Below, in pieces: positions 17,306 to 27,381 of a stretch of 64,000 nucleotides of DNA (its first letter is position 1; every line of letters starts with the position of its first letter). Below the pieces are notes generated by a model. It did not search any database, had not been told where the DNA came from, and saw nothing but the letters and a program-made list of their open reading frames with translations. The DNA is from Clostridiales bacterium 38-18 (GTDB lineage: Bacteria; Bacillota; Clostridia; Peptostreptococcales; Acidaminobacteraceae). The position numbers were made by a program, and so were the translations under genes. Location: positions 620,001 through 684,000 of the forward strand of contig MKTL01000001.1 of assembly GCA_001897605.1 (NCBI GenBank), given 5' to 3'.

Positions 17306-17478
17306 ATGCGAGATATCGAAAGATAGCCGAAGGAGCAATGTTTATGTTTGCCGACATAACAGAATCTCTCAGGCAAAAGTAGTGTTATCTGATGGAACTC
17401 TGGAGAGCCCTTTAAGTAGGCACCGAAGGCGTAAAGGCAAAGTTATACTTTGCGAAAACTCTCAGGTAAAAATACAGA
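17306..17478 (+). promoter_or_regulatory. Tandem glycine riboswitch
   Basis: Two glycine aptamers in series. The first (about 17306-17407) has GATAGCCGAAGGAGCAA and CTCTCAGGCAAAAG. The second (about 17408-17478) has GGCACCGAAGGCG...AAAGGCAAAG-type core and ACTCTCAGGTAAAAATA. This is the classic gcvT leader of Firmicutes, where glycine binding switches the operon on. The 412-base gap before gcvT is accounted for by this element, its promoter and the terminator. Confidence 0.95.
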
Positions 17479-17527
17479 GGTATATAATGGCGGCTAGCAT
17501 TGCTATACCATTGTATACCTCTTTTTT
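17476..17527 (+). terminator. Riboswitch-controlled terminator before gcvT
   Basis: AGAGGTATATAATGG / CCATTGTATACCTCT stem around a 17-base loop, then a T-run. Its 5' arm abuts the end of aptamer 2 (ACAGAGG), so ligand binding can compete with its formation. Confidence 0.85.
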
Positions 17528-17586
17528 CATTTCTACTTTAAACAGGCGAATTGGCGAAAATGATTATTAAATGAGGAGGTTGCATT

Positions 17587-18690
17587 ATGGATTCAGTTAA
17601 AAAAACAGCCCTCTACGACGAACACGTAGCAGCAGGCGGCAAAATTATAGATTTTGCTGGTTGGGCTTTACCAGTTCAGTACGAAGGGATCATTGAAGAA
17701 CACGAGGCAGTAAGAAATGCTGCTGGTATGTTTGATGTGTCACACATGGGTGAAGTAGAAGTTACAGGTAAAGGTGCTTTTGCTTTTGTTCAGAACTTAG
17801 TGACAAATGATGTTGCAACTTTAGAGGACAACCAAATTCTTTACGCTATGATGTGCTATGAGCACGGTGGTGTTGTAGATGACCTCTTAGTGTACAAGTT
17901 TAATGATGAACATTTCTATTTAGTAATCAATGCAAGCAATGTTGAGAAAGACTTTGCTTGGATGCAAGAACAGTCAAAAGGTTTTGACATCAGTTTGGTC
18001 AACCTATCATCAGAAGTATCTGAAATCGCACTTCAAGGTCCAAATGCACAAGAAATTCTTCAAAAAATTGCAGATGTAGACTTAACAAGCATTAAGTTCT
18101 TCTACTGCAATAGAAATGTGACGATTGAAGGCGTTAAATGCTTAGTTTCAAGAACTGGTTATACAGGTGAAGATGGTTTTGAAATCTATGCAGATCATGA
18201 AGGCATCGTTAAGGTATGGCAAAAATTACTTGAGGTTGGCAAAGCGCTTGGTCTTAAACCAGCAGGTTTAGGCTGTAGAGATACACTTAGATTTGAAGCG
18301 ACTTTACCACTTTATGGTCATGAAATTGATCAAAACATTACACCACTTGAGGCTGGCTTAGGTTTCTTTGTTAAACTTGGCACTGATAACTTTATCGGTA
18401 AAGAAGCTTTGGTGGCACAAAAAGAAAACGGATTACCAAGAAAAACGATTGGACTTGAAATGGTGAAGGGTATTCCACGTCAAGGCTATGAGGTACTTGC
18501 AGGAGATGAAGTGATCGGCGTTATTACGACGGGTTACATGTCACCTACACTTAAAAAGAACATCGCTTTAGCACTTGTAGATGCGAAGTATGGTGAAATG
18601 GGCTCTGAGCTTCAGGTTAGAGTTCGCAAAAACCTTTTCCCTGCAACCGTAGTAAGCAAACGTTTCTACCAAAAGAATTACAAAAAATAA
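17587..18690 (+). CDS. gcvT: Glycine cleavage system T protein (aminomethyltransferase)
   Basis: Enzyme of 367 residues that takes the aminomethyl group from lipoyl H protein onto tetrahydrofolate, releasing ammonia and methylene-THF. Family landmarks are FDVSHMGEVEVTG near residue 50, ALQGPNAQEIL near residue 143, RTGYTGEDGFEIY near residue 193 and GLGCRDTLRFEATLPLYGHE near residue 225. Length is standard. The ATG at 17587 follows GAGGAGGTTGCATT. It is the first gene of the gcv operon and is directly behind the glycine riboswitch. Confidence 0.97.
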   Translation: MDSVKKTALYDEHVAAGGKIIDFAGWALPVQYEGIIEEHEAVRNAAGMFDVSHMGEVEVTGKGAFAFVQNLVTNDVATLEDNQILYAMMCYEHGGVVDDLLVYKFNDEHFYLVINASNVEKDFAWMQEQSKGFDISLVNLSSEVSEIALQGPNAQEILQKIADVDLTSIKFFYCNRNVTIEGVKCLVSRTGYTGEDGFEIYADHEGIVKVWQKLLEVGKALGLKPAGLGCRDTLRFEATLPLYGHEIDQNITPLEAGLGFFVKLGTDNFIGKEALVAQKENGLPRKTIGLEMVKGIPRQGYEVLAGDEVIGVITTGYMSPTLKKNIALALVDAKYGEMGSELQVRVRKNLFPATVVSKRFYQKNYKK

Positions 18691-18736
18691 TCGGTTTTTG
18701 GTTAGTATAAAAATTATGTTTTATGCCAAAAAACAG

Positions 18737-18764
18737 TTGGTGCAGTTTAAATTTGAGGTATACT
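18737..18764 (+). promoter_or_regulatory. Possible internal promoter before gcvH
   Basis: The 126-base gcvT-gcvH gap contains TTGGTG (18737-18742), 16 bases, TATACT (18759-18764), followed by a small hairpin GGGC-AATT-GGCCC-like sequence near 18774-18786. It may give riboswitch-independent expression; the evidence is modest. Confidence 0.35.
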
Positions 18765-18816
18765 GATTTTAAGGGCAATTGGCCCTAAAATATATGATCA
18801 TCAGGAGGGTATTAAA

Positions 18817-19200
18817 ATGAAAGTTGTAAGCGGATTATATTATACAAAAGACCATGAGTGGGTTAAAGTGGATGGCAACGAAGCATTAGTTGGTATCACA
18901 GATTTTGCACAACATCAATTAGGTGCAATCGTATATGTAGAATTACCAGAAGTTGACGCTGAAATCGATGGCGAAGATAGCTTTGGTACTATTGAATCTG
19001 TAAAAGCAGCTTCAGATATGTTAATGCCTGTTACAGGAACAATAGTTGAAGTAAATGAAGAATTAGAAAGCGATCCTTCTTTAGTCAACTCTGATCCTTA
19101 TGAAACTTGGATTATGAAAATCAGCATTTCTAATCCTGCTGATTTAGATGAGTTAATGAACGCGGAAGAGTACGAAGCATTTTGTAACGAGGAGGCATAG
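18817..19200 (+). CDS. gcvH: Glycine cleavage system H protein
   Basis: Lipoyl carrier of 127 residues that shuttles the aminomethyl intermediate between P, T and L proteins. The lipoyl-attachment lysine lies in GTIESVKAASDML near residue 63. Opening residues YTKDHEWVKV and the acidic C-terminus are typical. The ATG follows AGGAGGGTATTAAA. The next gene begins one base after the stop. Confidence 0.97.
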   Translation: MKVVSGLYYTKDHEWVKVDGNEALVGITDFAQHQLGAIVYVELPEVDAEIDGEDSFGTIESVKAASDMLMPVTGTIVEVNEELESDPSLVNSDPYETWIMKISISNPADLDELMNAEEYEAFCNEEA

Positions 19201-19201
19201 A

Positions 19202-20548
19202 ATGTTTCCATATATCCCAAATACTGATCAAGATGTCAAAAAGATGCTTGAAGTACTTGGCATAGACTCGATCGATAGACTTTTCGACGATATTCCAGAA
19301 GCAATCAAACTTGGCAGAAGACTTGATCTCGATGGCCCTTTATCTGAAATAGAGGTAACTAAAAGAATTAAAAGTATTGCTAATAAAAATATAGGAACAG
19401 ATGAGCTTGTCTGCTTTAGAGGTGCTGGTGCATATGACCATTCAGTCCCTTCAATCATCCATCATCTCGTTTCAAGATCAGAATTCTATACAGCTTATAC
19501 ACCTTATCAACCAGAAATTAGCCAAGGAACGCTTCAAGCGATCTTTGAATATCAAACGATGATCGCTAATATCACTGGACTTGATGTTTCAAATGCATCT
19601 ATGTATGATGGTGCATCTGCTACTGCAGAAGCGGCTATGCTTGCAGCTGCAAATCAAAAAGGCGATACAGTTGTCATCTCTGAAACGGTTCATCCACACA
19701 CTAGAGAAGTTGTAAAAACCTATATGCGTTTTTATGGCACTAAGGTAGTGGAAGTGCCAGCTAAAGACGGTGTGACTGATATTGAAGCGCTTAAAGCTGC
19801 AGTAAATGCAGATACAGTTGGCGTTATTATTCAAACACCTAACTTCTTTGGTAACATCGAAGATTGTACTGAAGCTGTAGAAGTAACGCATGCAAACAAA
19901 GCATTATTTATCATGAACGTAGATCCTATTTCTCTTGGCTTCTTAAAAACGCCAGGTGAATACGGTGCTGATATTGCAGTTGGCGAAGGTCAAGTTTTAG
20001 GTAACGGACTTAACTTTGGTGGTCCATACCTAGGATTTATGGCAGCTTCAACGAAGCAAATGAGAAAACTACCTGGCCGTATTGTAGGTCAAACGGTTGA
20101 TCTAGATGGCAAGCGTGCTTTCACATTGACACTTCAAGCACGTGAACAACATATCAGACGTGATAAAGCGACTTCAAATATTTGTTCGAACCAAGCGCTT
20201 AATGCACTTTGTGCAACTATCTATTTGGGTGCTCTTGGTAAAGAAGGTCTTGCAGAAGTTGCAAAAGAGTCGGCTAAAAAGGCTTATTATGCTTATAACA
20301 AGCTTGTTGCAACTGGCAAATTTAGACCAGTCTATAATCAACCATTCTTCAGAGAATTTGTTCTTGAGACAGATAAAAACGTAGATGTATTAAACGATGA
20401 GCTTGCTTCAAGAGGCTTCTTAGGTGGATACAATATCGGCAAAGACTATGCAACCGATAAAAACCTCATCATGTTCTGCGTCACTGAAAAACGCACAATC
20501 GAAGAAATCGATTGTCTCGTAAAAGCAATGGAGGAAATCACATGGTAA
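19202..20548 (+). CDS. gcvPA: Glycine dehydrogenase (decarboxylating) subunit 1
   Basis: The protein has 448 residues, the N-terminal half of the P protein in its two-gene bacterial form. It opens with [15 protein letters not shown] and carries [15 protein letters not shown] near residue 77, [14 protein letters not shown] near residue 99 and [19 protein letters not shown] near residue 262, all typical of GcvPA. The pyridoxal-phosphate lysine is in the partner subunit. It overlaps gcvPB by seven bases, suggesting coupled translation and equal amounts of both subunits. Confidence 0.97.
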   Translation: MFPYIPNTDQDVKKMLEVLGIDSIDRLFDDIPEAIKLGRRLDLDGPLSEIEVTKRIKSIANKNIGTDELVCFRGAGAYDHSVPSIIHHLVSRSEFYTAYTPYQPEISQGTLQAIFEYQTMIANITGLDVSNASMYDGASATAEAAMLAAANQKGDTVVISETVHPHTREVVKTYMRFYGTKVVEVPAKDGVTDIEALKAAVNADTVGVIIQTPNFFGNIEDCTEAVEVTHANKALFIMNVDPISLGFLKTPGEYGADIAVGEGQVLGNGLNFGGPYLGFMAASTKQMRKLPGRIVGQTVDLDGKRAFTLTLQAREQHIRRDKATSNICSNQALNALCATIYLGALGKEGLAEVAKESAKKAYYAYNKLVATGKFRPVYNQPFFREFVLETDKNVDVLNDELASRGFLGGYNIGKDYATDKNLIMFCVTEKRTIEEIDCLVKAMEEITW

Positions 20549-21996
20549 ACTACGATCAACTTATATTTGAAATTTCAAAAGAAGGTAGACGCGCTTACAA
20601 ATTGCCTACCTGTAAAGTTGACAGTGTGAATCTTGATGATTTAATTCCTGCAGCTTTACGCAGACAAGAAGAAATCGTACTTCCAGAAATAAGCGAGCCG
20701 CAACTGGTGAGACACTATACTAGACTTTCTAATAAGAACTTTGGTGTAGATACAGGTTTTTATCCACTTGGCTCATGTACAATGAAGTACAACCCAAAAA
20801 TCAATGAGGATATGGCAGCATTACCTAAATTTGCTTCACTTCATCCACAACAAGATGAAAAGCAAGTTCAAGGTGCTTTAGAACTCATGTATGACCTCTC
20901 AGGCAAGCTTGCTGAAATCGGTGGTATGGATGCATTTTCACTCCAACCTGCAGCAGGTGCTCAGGGTGAGTTAGCTGGTCTTATGATCATTAAAGCTTAC
21001 CATGAAAAAAGAGGCGATTTAAAAAGAACGAAAATTATCGTTCCTGATTCAGCACATGGTACGAACCCTGCGAGTGCAAACGTCGCTGGCTTTGATATCG
21101 TAGAAATCAAATCGACAAGAGATGGCGCAATTGATATTGAAAATCTCAAAGCGGTATTAAGTGATGAGATTGCAGGCCTAATGTTAACGAATCCAAGTAC
21201 GCTTGGTTTATTTGAGAAAAACATCGTTGAAATTGCAAGGCTGGTTCATGAAGCTGGCGGACTTTTATACTACGATGGCGCTAACCTAAATGCGATTATG
21301 GGTCAAACAAGACCTGGCGACATGGGCTTTGACGTTGTTCACTACAACTTACACAAAACCTTTACGACACCTCACGGTGGCGGTGGCCCAGGTTCTGGTC
21401 CAGTAGGCGTTAAAAAACATTTAGAAGCATTCTTGCCTTATCCAGTGGTGAGTAAAAATGAAGAAGCTTACTTCTTAGATTACAATCGTCCTGATTCTAT
21501 CGGTAAAGTAAAGGCGTTCTTCGGCAACTTCGGTATCCTAGTAAGAGCATACACTTATATTCTTACGATGGGTGCAGAGGGCTTAAAACGTGCATCTGAG
21601 ATGGCCGTTTTAAATGCGAACTATATTCAAGAAAAACTAAAAGGTCATTATACTTTACCAGTTGATACGATTTGTAAACACGAATTTGTACTTGCTGGTT
21701 TAGGTAATGAGTTAAGTACGTGCAGTACTTTAGATGTGGCTAAGAGATTACTAGATCATGGGTATCATCCACCTACAATCTACTTCCCACTCATCGTTCC
21801 AAATGCAATAATGATTGAACCGACTGAGTCTGAAAGTCTTGAAACACTTGATTCTTTCATCGACGTCATGATTCAAATCAGTAAGGAAGCTGATGAGAAT
21901 CCGGATCTGCTTCACAATGCACCTACGACGACGCCTATTAGACGTGTTGACGAGGTACTTGCAGCAAGAACACCGGTTCTTAAGTGGCAAAAGTAA
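20542..21996 (+). CDS. gcvPB: Glycine dehydrogenase (decarboxylating) subunit 2
   Basis: Catalytic half of the P protein, 484 residues. The PLP lysine is in [20 protein letters not shown] near residue 272; [11 protein letters not shown] near residue 83 and [12 protein letters not shown] near residue 170 are further signatures. It decarboxylates glycine and loads the aminomethyl group on GcvH. The frame opens earlier inside gcvPA, but the ATG at 20542 is chosen because GGAGGAAATCAC precedes it and the N-terminus then matches the family. lpdA follows after 16 bases. Confidence 0.97.
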   Translation: MVNYDQLIFEISKEGRRAYKLPTCKVDSVNLDDLIPAALRRQEEIVLPEISEPQLVRHYTRLSNKNFGVDTGFYPLGSCTMKYNPKINEDMAALPKFASLHPQQDEKQVQGALELMYDLSGKLAEIGGMDAFSLQPAAGAQGELAGLMIIKAYHEKRGDLKRTKIIVPDSAHGTNPASANVAGFDIVEIKSTRDGAIDIENLKAVLSDEIAGLMLTNPSTLGLFEKNIVEIARLVHEAGGLLYYDGANLNAIMGQTRPGDMGFDVVHYNLHKTFTTPHGGGGPGSGPVGVKKHLEAFLPYPVVSKNEEAYFLDYNRPDSIGKVKAFFGNFGILVRAYTYILTMGAEGLKRASEMAVLNANYIQEKLKGHYTLPVDTICKHEFVLAGLGNELSTCSTLDVAKRLLDHGYHPPTIYFPLIVPNAIMIEPTESESLETLDSFIDVMIQISKEADENPDLLHNAPTTTPIRRVDEVLAARTPVLKWQK

Positions 21997-22012
21997 TCTT
22001 TAGGAGGCAGTA

Positions 22013-23419
22013 ATGCAAAAGAGTATCATCGTAATAGGTGGCGGACCGGGCGGTTATGTTGCCGCAATCAGAGGTGCTCAACTTGGAGCAAAAGTCACAT
22101 TGATAGAAAGACATAAAATCGGCGGGACGTGTCTAAATTACGGTTGTATTCCAACTAAGACACTGTACAAAAATGCTGAATTACTTCACACTTTAAAGCA
22201 CATCGAAGATTTCGGTATTAAAGTGGATCAATATAGCATCGATGTTGATAAAATTCAAAGCAGAAAAGACGAAGTGGTGAACACGCTAGTCGGTGGTATC
22301 GAGCAAGTTGTGAGAGCAAATGGCGTAGAAATCATAGACGGTTCTGCAAGTTTTATCGACAATAAAACAGTAAAAGTTGTAAAGGCTGACGGAGAAACAG
22401 TAGAAATCAGTGGTGATGATATCATCATCGCCACTGGTTCAACTTCTGCAATTCCACCATTTGAAGGTGTAAAACTGCCTGGTGTCATCACGAGTAAAGA
22501 GCTTTTAGAATTTACCGAAGTACCAGATAAGTTGGTTATCATCGGTGGCGGTGTTATCAGTATGGAGTTTGCAGGCATATTTGCGGCTCTTGGCTCTGAA
22601 GTATCAGTCGTCATCAGAAGTGATAAATTCCTTAAAGAAGTAGATTCTGAAATTACAAAACGATTTGGTGCAATGCTAAAGAAAAAAGGCATTGAGCTTT
22701 ACAAATCTGTTGAAAACATGGCGATCGTACAAACTGAAAATGGTCTTGCTGTAACGGGTACAACTAAGAAAGGTGAAGTTTCTTTCCCTGCTGACAAGGT
22801 ACTTCTTTCAACTGGTAGAGTGCCTGTTTATAAAGATTTAAATCTTGAAGCGATTGGTGTTGAAACCTCTAGAGCAGGTATCGTAGTCGATAAACATTCC
22901 TTTAAAACAAATGTGGATCACGTTTATGCAATTGGTGATGTAAATGGCATTATCATGTTAGCGCATGCAGCTTCTCATCAAGGGATTGCTGCAGTAGAAC
23001 ACATTATGGGAATTGAACATCATGGCAATCACGATGCGATTCCAAACTGTATTTTCGTATTCCCAGAAATCGCAGGTGTTGGTATTACAGAAGATGAAGC
23101 GATTGAAAAAGGGCTTGAAATTAAGAAAAGTAAATTTATGTTCGGTGCAAATGGTAAAGCACTTTCGATTGGCGAACCAGATGGTTTTATTAAAGTAATT
23201 TCAGACATGAACGATGTCGTTTTAGGTGTTCATATTATGGGTCCACACGCTTCAGACTTAATCGCTGAAGGGACACTTGCGGTTGCAAATAGAATGACAG
23301 TTGATCAAATCGCAAACACAGTACATGCGCATCCGACACTCGCTGAATCTTTTGCTGAAGCAACTCTAGGTCTTAAAGGTGAAGCGATTCATATGGCACC
23401 ACCAAAATCTAAAAAATAG
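22013..23419 (+). CDS. lpdA: Dihydrolipoyl dehydrogenase (glycine cleavage L protein)
   Basis: FAD-dependent disulfide reductase of 468 residues that reoxidises the dihydrolipoyl group of GcvH with NAD. The FAD-binding GGGPGGYVAAI is at residue 8, the redox-active disulfide is in GGTCLNYGCIPTK near residue 42, and the second Rossmann motif IGGGVISMEFAG is near residue 178. The C-terminal HAHPTLAE near residue 443 supplies the catalytic His-Glu pair. The ATG follows TAGGAGGCAGTA. Its place inside the gcv operon points to service of glycine cleavage rather than a ketoacid dehydrogenase. Confidence 0.96.
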   Translation: MQKSIIVIGGGPGGYVAAIRGAQLGAKVTLIERHKIGGTCLNYGCIPTKTLYKNAELLHTLKHIEDFGIKVDQYSIDVDKIQSRKDEVVNTLVGGIEQVVRANGVEIIDGSASFIDNKTVKVVKADGETVEISGDDIIIATGSTSAIPPFEGVKLPGVITSKELLEFTEVPDKLVIIGGGVISMEFAGIFAALGSEVSVVIRSDKFLKEVDSEITKRFGAMLKKKGIELYKSVENMAIVQTENGLAVTGTTKKGEVSFPADKVLLSTGRVPVYKDLNLEAIGVETSRAGIVVDKHSFKTNVDHVYAIGDVNGIIMLAHAASHQGIAAVEHIMGIEHHGNHDAIPNCIFVFPEIAGVGITEDEAIEKGLEIKKSKFMFGANGKALSIGEPDGFIKVISDMNDVVLGVHIMGPHASDLIAEGTLAVANRMTVDQIANTVHAHPTLAESFAEATLGLKGEAIHMAPPKSKK

Positions 23420-23470
23420 TGTTATCCCTCGAAAGAGGACCCTATGAATATGATGATTGAGGAGAAAATG

Positions 23471-24706
23471 ATGAATTTTGATTTAATTAAGAAAAATGAT
23501 CCAGAGCTTTATGAATCAATGGAACTTGAGTTAAATAGACAGTCAAACAACATCGAATTAATCGCATCAGAGAACTTTACAAGCTTAACTGTAATGCAAG
23601 CGATGGGTTCTCATCTTACTAACAAATACGCTGAAGGTTATCCTCATAAGAGATATTACGGTGGCTGTGAGTATGTAGACATCAGTGAAGATTTGGCTAG
23701 AGACAGAATGAAAGCTTTATTTGGTGCTGAACACGCAAACGTTCAACCGCACTCAGGCTCACAGGCTAATATGGGTGTTTATATGGCAGTTCTTGAGCCA
23801 GGTGCTAAAATTCTTGGTATGAACTTATCAGATGGTGGTCACTTAACACATGGTAGTCCAGTTAACTTCTCAGGAAAACTTTATAACTTTATATCATATG
23901 GTGTAAATGAAGATGGTTTTATCGACTACGAAGCACTTCGTGCACAGGCTGTAGCTGAAAAACCTCAAATGATTGTAGCAGGTGCTTCTGCATACTCTAG
24001 AACGATTGACTTCGCAACCATCAGAGAAATCTGTGATGAAATTGGTGCACTTATGATGGTCGATATGGCGCACATCGCAGGTCTTGTAGCCGCTGGTCTT
24101 CATCCAAGCCCTGTGCCTTATGCAGATTTCGTAACAACGACAACTCATAAGACACTTCGTGGTCCAAGAGGCGGCGCGATCCTTTGTAAAGAACAATATG
24201 CAAAAGAGATCGACAAAGCGATTTTCCCTGGTATTCAAGGTGGTCCGCTTATGCATATCATTGCTGCTAAAGCAGTTTGTTTTAAAGAAGCGATGTCAGA
24301 AGAGTTTAAAGCATATCAAAAACAAGTGGTTGAAAACGCACATACGCTTGCTGAAGCACTTCATAACAAAGGCTTCAAAATCGTATCTGGTGGTACAGAT
24401 AATCACTTGATGCTCTTAGATTTAAGAAATAAAAACATCACTGGTAAAGAAGCTGAAAAACTACTTGATAGCATCGGTATTACAACCAATAAAAATACCG
24501 TTCCTAACGAAACGGCAAGTCCTTTTGTTACAAGTGGTATCCGTATTGGAACGCCAGCATCTACTACTAGAGGCTTTGGCAAAGAAGAAATGCTAGAAAT
24601 TGCAGATATTATCAGCTGGACGATAGAAAATCGTGAAGCAGACTTAGACCCTGCAAGAGCTAGAGTAAAAGCACTTTGTGATAAATTCCCTTTATATAGG
24701 GATTAA
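23471..24706 (+). CDS. glyA: Serine hydroxymethyltransferase
   Basis: PLP enzyme of 411 residues that interconverts serine and glycine with tetrahydrofolate. Signatures are [11 protein letters not shown] near residue 24, YYGGCEYVD near residue 54 and the PLP lysine in [14 protein letters not shown] near residue 225. In-frame ATGs occur at 23444, 23468 and 23471; 23471 is preferred because GAGGAG is six bases upstream and MNFDLIKK matches family N-termini. As the last gene of the gcv operon it uses the methylene-THF made by GcvT, so two glycine can give serine, or the reverse. A terminator follows. Confidence 0.96.
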   Translation: MNFDLIKKNDPELYESMELELNRQSNNIELIASENFTSLTVMQAMGSHLTNKYAEGYPHKRYYGGCEYVDISEDLARDRMKALFGAEHANVQPHSGSQANMGVYMAVLEPGAKILGMNLSDGGHLTHGSPVNFSGKLYNFISYGVNEDGFIDYEALRAQAVAEKPQMIVAGASAYSRTIDFATIREICDEIGALMMVDMAHIAGLVAAGLHPSPVPYADFVTTTTHKTLRGPRGGAILCKEQYAKEIDKAIFPGIQGGPLMHIIAAKAVCFKEAMSEEFKAYQKQVVENAHTLAEALHNKGFKIVSGGTDNHLMLLDLRNKNITGKEAEKLLDSIGITTNKNTVPNETASPFVTSGIRIGTPASTTRGFGKEEMLEIADIISWTIENREADLDPARARVKALCDKFPLYRD

Positions 24707-24750
24707 TCAATAACGTGTCGAGCACAACCTCGACACTTCCGACCCCACTG

Positions 24751-24785
24751 AAAAGCGGCTCTTCATTTGAAGGGCCGTTTTTCTT
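24751..24785 (+). terminator. Terminator of the gcv operon
   Basis: AAAGCGGCTCTTC / GAAGGGCCGTTTTT hairpin with an ATTT loop and a T-run. Confidence 0.85.
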
Positions 24786-24872
24786 GTCAAAATGACAATT
24801 GAAGCGTAATATATTATTCGGTACATGAGTTTGTGTGAAAATAAAATTGGAATTAATTTGAGTAGGAGAAGT

Positions 24873-25967
24873 ATGGTAAAAGTTATAAGAGATAAAGTAG
24901 CCGAAGAAGTGGTTTTAGTGATAGCGCTTCTAATTTCAGTGGTGACATCATTTTTTGTTAAACCCAGCTTAAGTGCAATAGACTTAAATGTTCTTTTAGC
25001 ACTGTTTAACTTAATGCTGCTGAGTTTGGCTTTTGAAAAATATCAAGTGCTAGATTACATGTCTTTAAAACTTATAAAAAAAGGTAAGAATTTGAGGAGA
25101 ATTGGTGCAATCCTGATTTCGGTATCTGCTGTGCTGGGAATGTTGATTACGAATGACGTTGCACTTCTTACGGTCGTTCCTCTAACTTTAATCTTAAGCA
25201 ATAGGGCAAATTTCGATCCGTTTAAAGTCATCGTACTAGAAACAGCGGCAGCCAATATAGGGAGTAGCTTAACGCCCTTTGGAAATCCTCAAAACCTCTA
25301 CTTGTTTAATTTCTTTAATCTCAAATTTATAGATTTTGTGCAGATGACGGCTCCTTTTGTATTGGTGGGGATGGTACTACTTTATTTTGTGAACTTAGGT
25401 CAAAGTAAAAATCATATCGATATACAAATAAAAGACATTATTTTGAAGGACAAAAAGAAAATCACATATTATCTATTCTTATTTGTAATTGTCATTTTAG
25501 CGATCTTAAACTATATGGACTTGAAAGTGATTACAGCTATTTGTATGATTAGCTTTTTGTTATTAGATCGCAAGCTATTTAAAAAAGTGGATTATTTTTT
25601 ATTACTAACATTTGTTTGTTTCTTTATTGCAGTTGATAATTTCACTAGAATAGAGAGCATCAAAGTATTTTTGAATTCTCTACTATCAACAGATAGAAAT
25701 ACATTTTTTGTATCAATTGGATTATCTCAGATTATAAGCAATGTACCAACCGCAATTCTACTGAGCAGCTTTACAGAATTTAAAAAAGCATTGATAATTG
25801 GCGTTAATGTTGGGGGTGTTGGAACGATGGTAGCGTCATTGGCAAACCTGATTTCATTTAAGCTTTACACGAAAAAATACAAGAGTTCAAGATATAAGAG
25901 ATATTTTTATTCACTGAATATAATCGTTTTGATTCTCTTGATGATATTTGTAATGTTCTTTTATTAA
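24873..25967 (+). CDS. ArsB/NhaD-superfamily ion or anion permease
   Basis: Polytopic membrane protein of 364 residues with about ten helices. The two hallmark segments of the ion-transporter superfamily are present: TNDVALLTVVPLTL near residue 92 and ANIGSSLTPFGNPQNLYL near residue 127; a second copy-like region ISNVPTAILLSSF lies near residue 290. Relatives include arsenite (ArsB), Na+/H+ (NhaD) and dicarboxylate (SLC13) carriers, so the substrate is open; no ars genes are nearby. The frame opens at 24825, but the ATG at 24873 follows TAGGAGAAGT. Its 3' end overlaps the convergent LysE gene by four bases. Confidence 0.75.
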   Translation: MVKVIRDKVAEEVVLVIALLISVVTSFFVKPSLSAIDLNVLLALFNLMLLSLAFEKYQVLDYMSLKLIKKGKNLRRIGAILISVSAVLGMLITNDVALLTVVPLTLILSNRANFDPFKVIVLETAAANIGSSLTPFGNPQNLYLFNFFNLKFIDFVQMTAPFVLVGMVLLYFVNLGQSKNHIDIQIKDIILKDKKKITYYLFLFVIVILAILNYMDLKVITAICMISFLLLDRKLFKKVDYFLLLTFVCFFIAVDNFTRIESIKVFLNSLLSTDRNTFFVSIGLSQIISNVPTAILLSSFTEFKKALIIGVNVGGVGTMVASLANLISFKLYTKKYKSSRYKRYFYSLNIIVLILLMIFVMFFY

Positions 25968-26545
25968 AACAACGAAAGAGCACAATAAGCGAGCAGGAGG
26001 GCCATTACTACGTTGATAGGTTTGTAGTAGTTGGCCATAAACCGTTGAAAGAGTGAGCCAAATAATGCCCAACTGCTCGTTGATAAAAAGCTTACAAACG
26101 CCAAGCATATTGAAAATAAAATAAGGACGATCTTGCTTTCATAGTAAGGAATGATAAAAGTTGAAACCGTTGTAATGCTATAGAGTATGGCTTTGGGATT
26201 GATAAATTGTAATAAAACGCCTGATCTAAATCCTGTAGGTCGACTAATTTCATTATTTGAAGTTAGGGGTTTGGATTTGAGGGTTTTATAGGCTAGCCAC
26301 AAAATATAGGCAGCACCAATCCAAGTTACAATCCCTTTAAAAGTTGGGAGGTAATTGTATAAGGTTACCGCAAATAGATTGGAAAGGATCAAAATTGTAA
26401 AAAAACCAACTGCAACACCGGTATTAAAGGCTAGACTTTTTTTAAACCCATGATGCGTTGCATTGGTCATCGCCATAATATTATTGGGACCGGGCGTAAA
26501 AGAAGTGATAAAAACATAGGATACAAATGCGATAATGTTTGGCAA
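25964..26545 (-). CDS. LysE/RhtB-family amino acid exporter
   Basis: Membrane protein of 193 residues with about six helices and the family N-terminal signature ITSFTPGPNNIMAMTNA (residues 13-29), followed by GFRSGVLLQFINPKAILY near residue 107. Such proteins export amino acids or related metabolites. The best start is TTG at 26545, seven bases after AGGAGG on the minus strand; an upstream in-frame ATG lacks a site. It is divergent from a cupin regulator, a common pairing for LysE exporters, so that regulator probably controls it. Confidence 0.85.
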   Translation of the reverse strand: MPNIIAFVSYVFITSFTPGPNNIMAMTNATHHGFKKSLAFNTGVAVGFFTILILSNLFAVTLYNYLPTFKGIVTWIGAAYILWLAYKTLKSKPLTSNNEISRPTGFRSGVLLQFINPKAILYSITTVSTFIIPYYESKIVLILFSICLAFVSFLSTSSWALFGSLFQRFMANYYKPINVVMALLLAYCALSLF

Positions 26546-26572
26546 GGGATTACCTCCTGTTTTATTATATGG

Positions 26573-26635
26573 TATAATGCACATATAGGACAATATAACG
26601 AATGGTTAATATAATAATACATATCGTGCAGTATA
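26573..26635. promoter_or_regulatory. Inverted repeat between lysE and the cupin regulator
   Basis: TATAATGCACATAT (26573-26586) and ATATCGTGCAGTATA (26621-26635) are near-inverse copies about 34 bases apart in the divergent intergenic region. The arms also contain TATAAT, so they overlap likely -10 boxes. Candidate operator for the adjacent regulator. Confidence 0.45.
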
Positions 26636-26662
26636 ATGTCAATTGGTATTTTGGAGGCTATT

Positions 26663-27220
26663 TTGGATAAAATGAATGCAATTATCTCAGAAAATCTTAA
26701 AAGATTAAGAGAGGAAAGAGGATTAAGTCTTGAAAATACAGCAAAACTGACTGGTGTAAGTAAAAGTATGATCGGTCAGATTGAACGAAGTGAAGTAAAT
26801 CCAACTATTTCAACCATATGGAAGATAGCAAATGGCTTTAAGATTTCGTTCACTGAACTGATAACAAGGCCCAAAGCGAGTGTAGAATATGTCAATCGAA
26901 GTGAAATAGAACCATTATTTGAGGATGAAGGTAGATTTCGAAACTACGCATTAACGCCATTCGATGCGGAAAGACGTTTTGAAATCTACTCAACTGATCT
27001 GGACCCAGCTGCAAATTTGGAGTCTGAGCCACATCAAAAGGGAACAGAAGAATTTGTTATAGTGAATACGGGAGAATTAACGGTAACCATAAATCATCAG
27101 AAGTTTACGGTCAAAAAAAATGACTCTATAAGATATAAAGCAGATGTAATCCATCGCTATCAGAATCTATCGTCTGAAGTCTGTTCGTTTACAATGATTA
27201 TTTATTATCCTGAGCATTAA
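26663..27220 (+). CDS. XRE-family regulator with C-terminal cupin domain
   Basis: Regulator of 185 residues. Residues about 8-65 are a lambda-repressor-type helix-turn-helix (NLKRLREERGLSLENTAKLTGVSKSM). Residues about 110-183 are a cupin barrel (GTEEFVIVNTGELTVTIN; NDSIRYKADVIHRYQNL) for a small ligand. The TTG at 26663 lies five bases after GGAGG; an ATG at 26672 is a less well placed alternative. It is divergent from a LysE exporter; regulators of this kind often control amino acid metabolism or export, which fits here. Confidence 0.85.
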   Translation: MDKMNAIISENLKRLREERGLSLENTAKLTGVSKSMIGQIERSEVNPTISTIWKIANGFKISFTELITRPKASVEYVNRSEIEPLFEDEGRFRNYALTPFDAERRFEIYSTDLDPAANLESEPHQKGTEEFVIVNTGELTVTINHQKFTVKKNDSIRYKADVIHRYQNLSSEVCSFTMIIYYPEH

Positions 27221-27381
27221 CGTTTTTGATACTTTTAATTTCCCAATTAGTACCTTATAGTAGTTTGAATTTAAAGACTCAAATTAAAACAATCAGTCAT
27301 TTTTAATATGGGTTTAATTGATAATTAAGATTTGAAGCCTATATTGAATATGAGAGTAAAAAAACGATAATGAGGTGCATT

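Noticed and set aside
17382-17570. Small open frame in the gcv leader
   Set aside because: It lies wholly inside the glycine riboswitch and terminator, which explain the sequence fully; it has no ribosome-binding site.
22255-22692. Minus-strand open frame within lpdA
   Set aside because: Shadow of the conserved lpdA frame; Ser/Thr/Pro-rich low-information translation.
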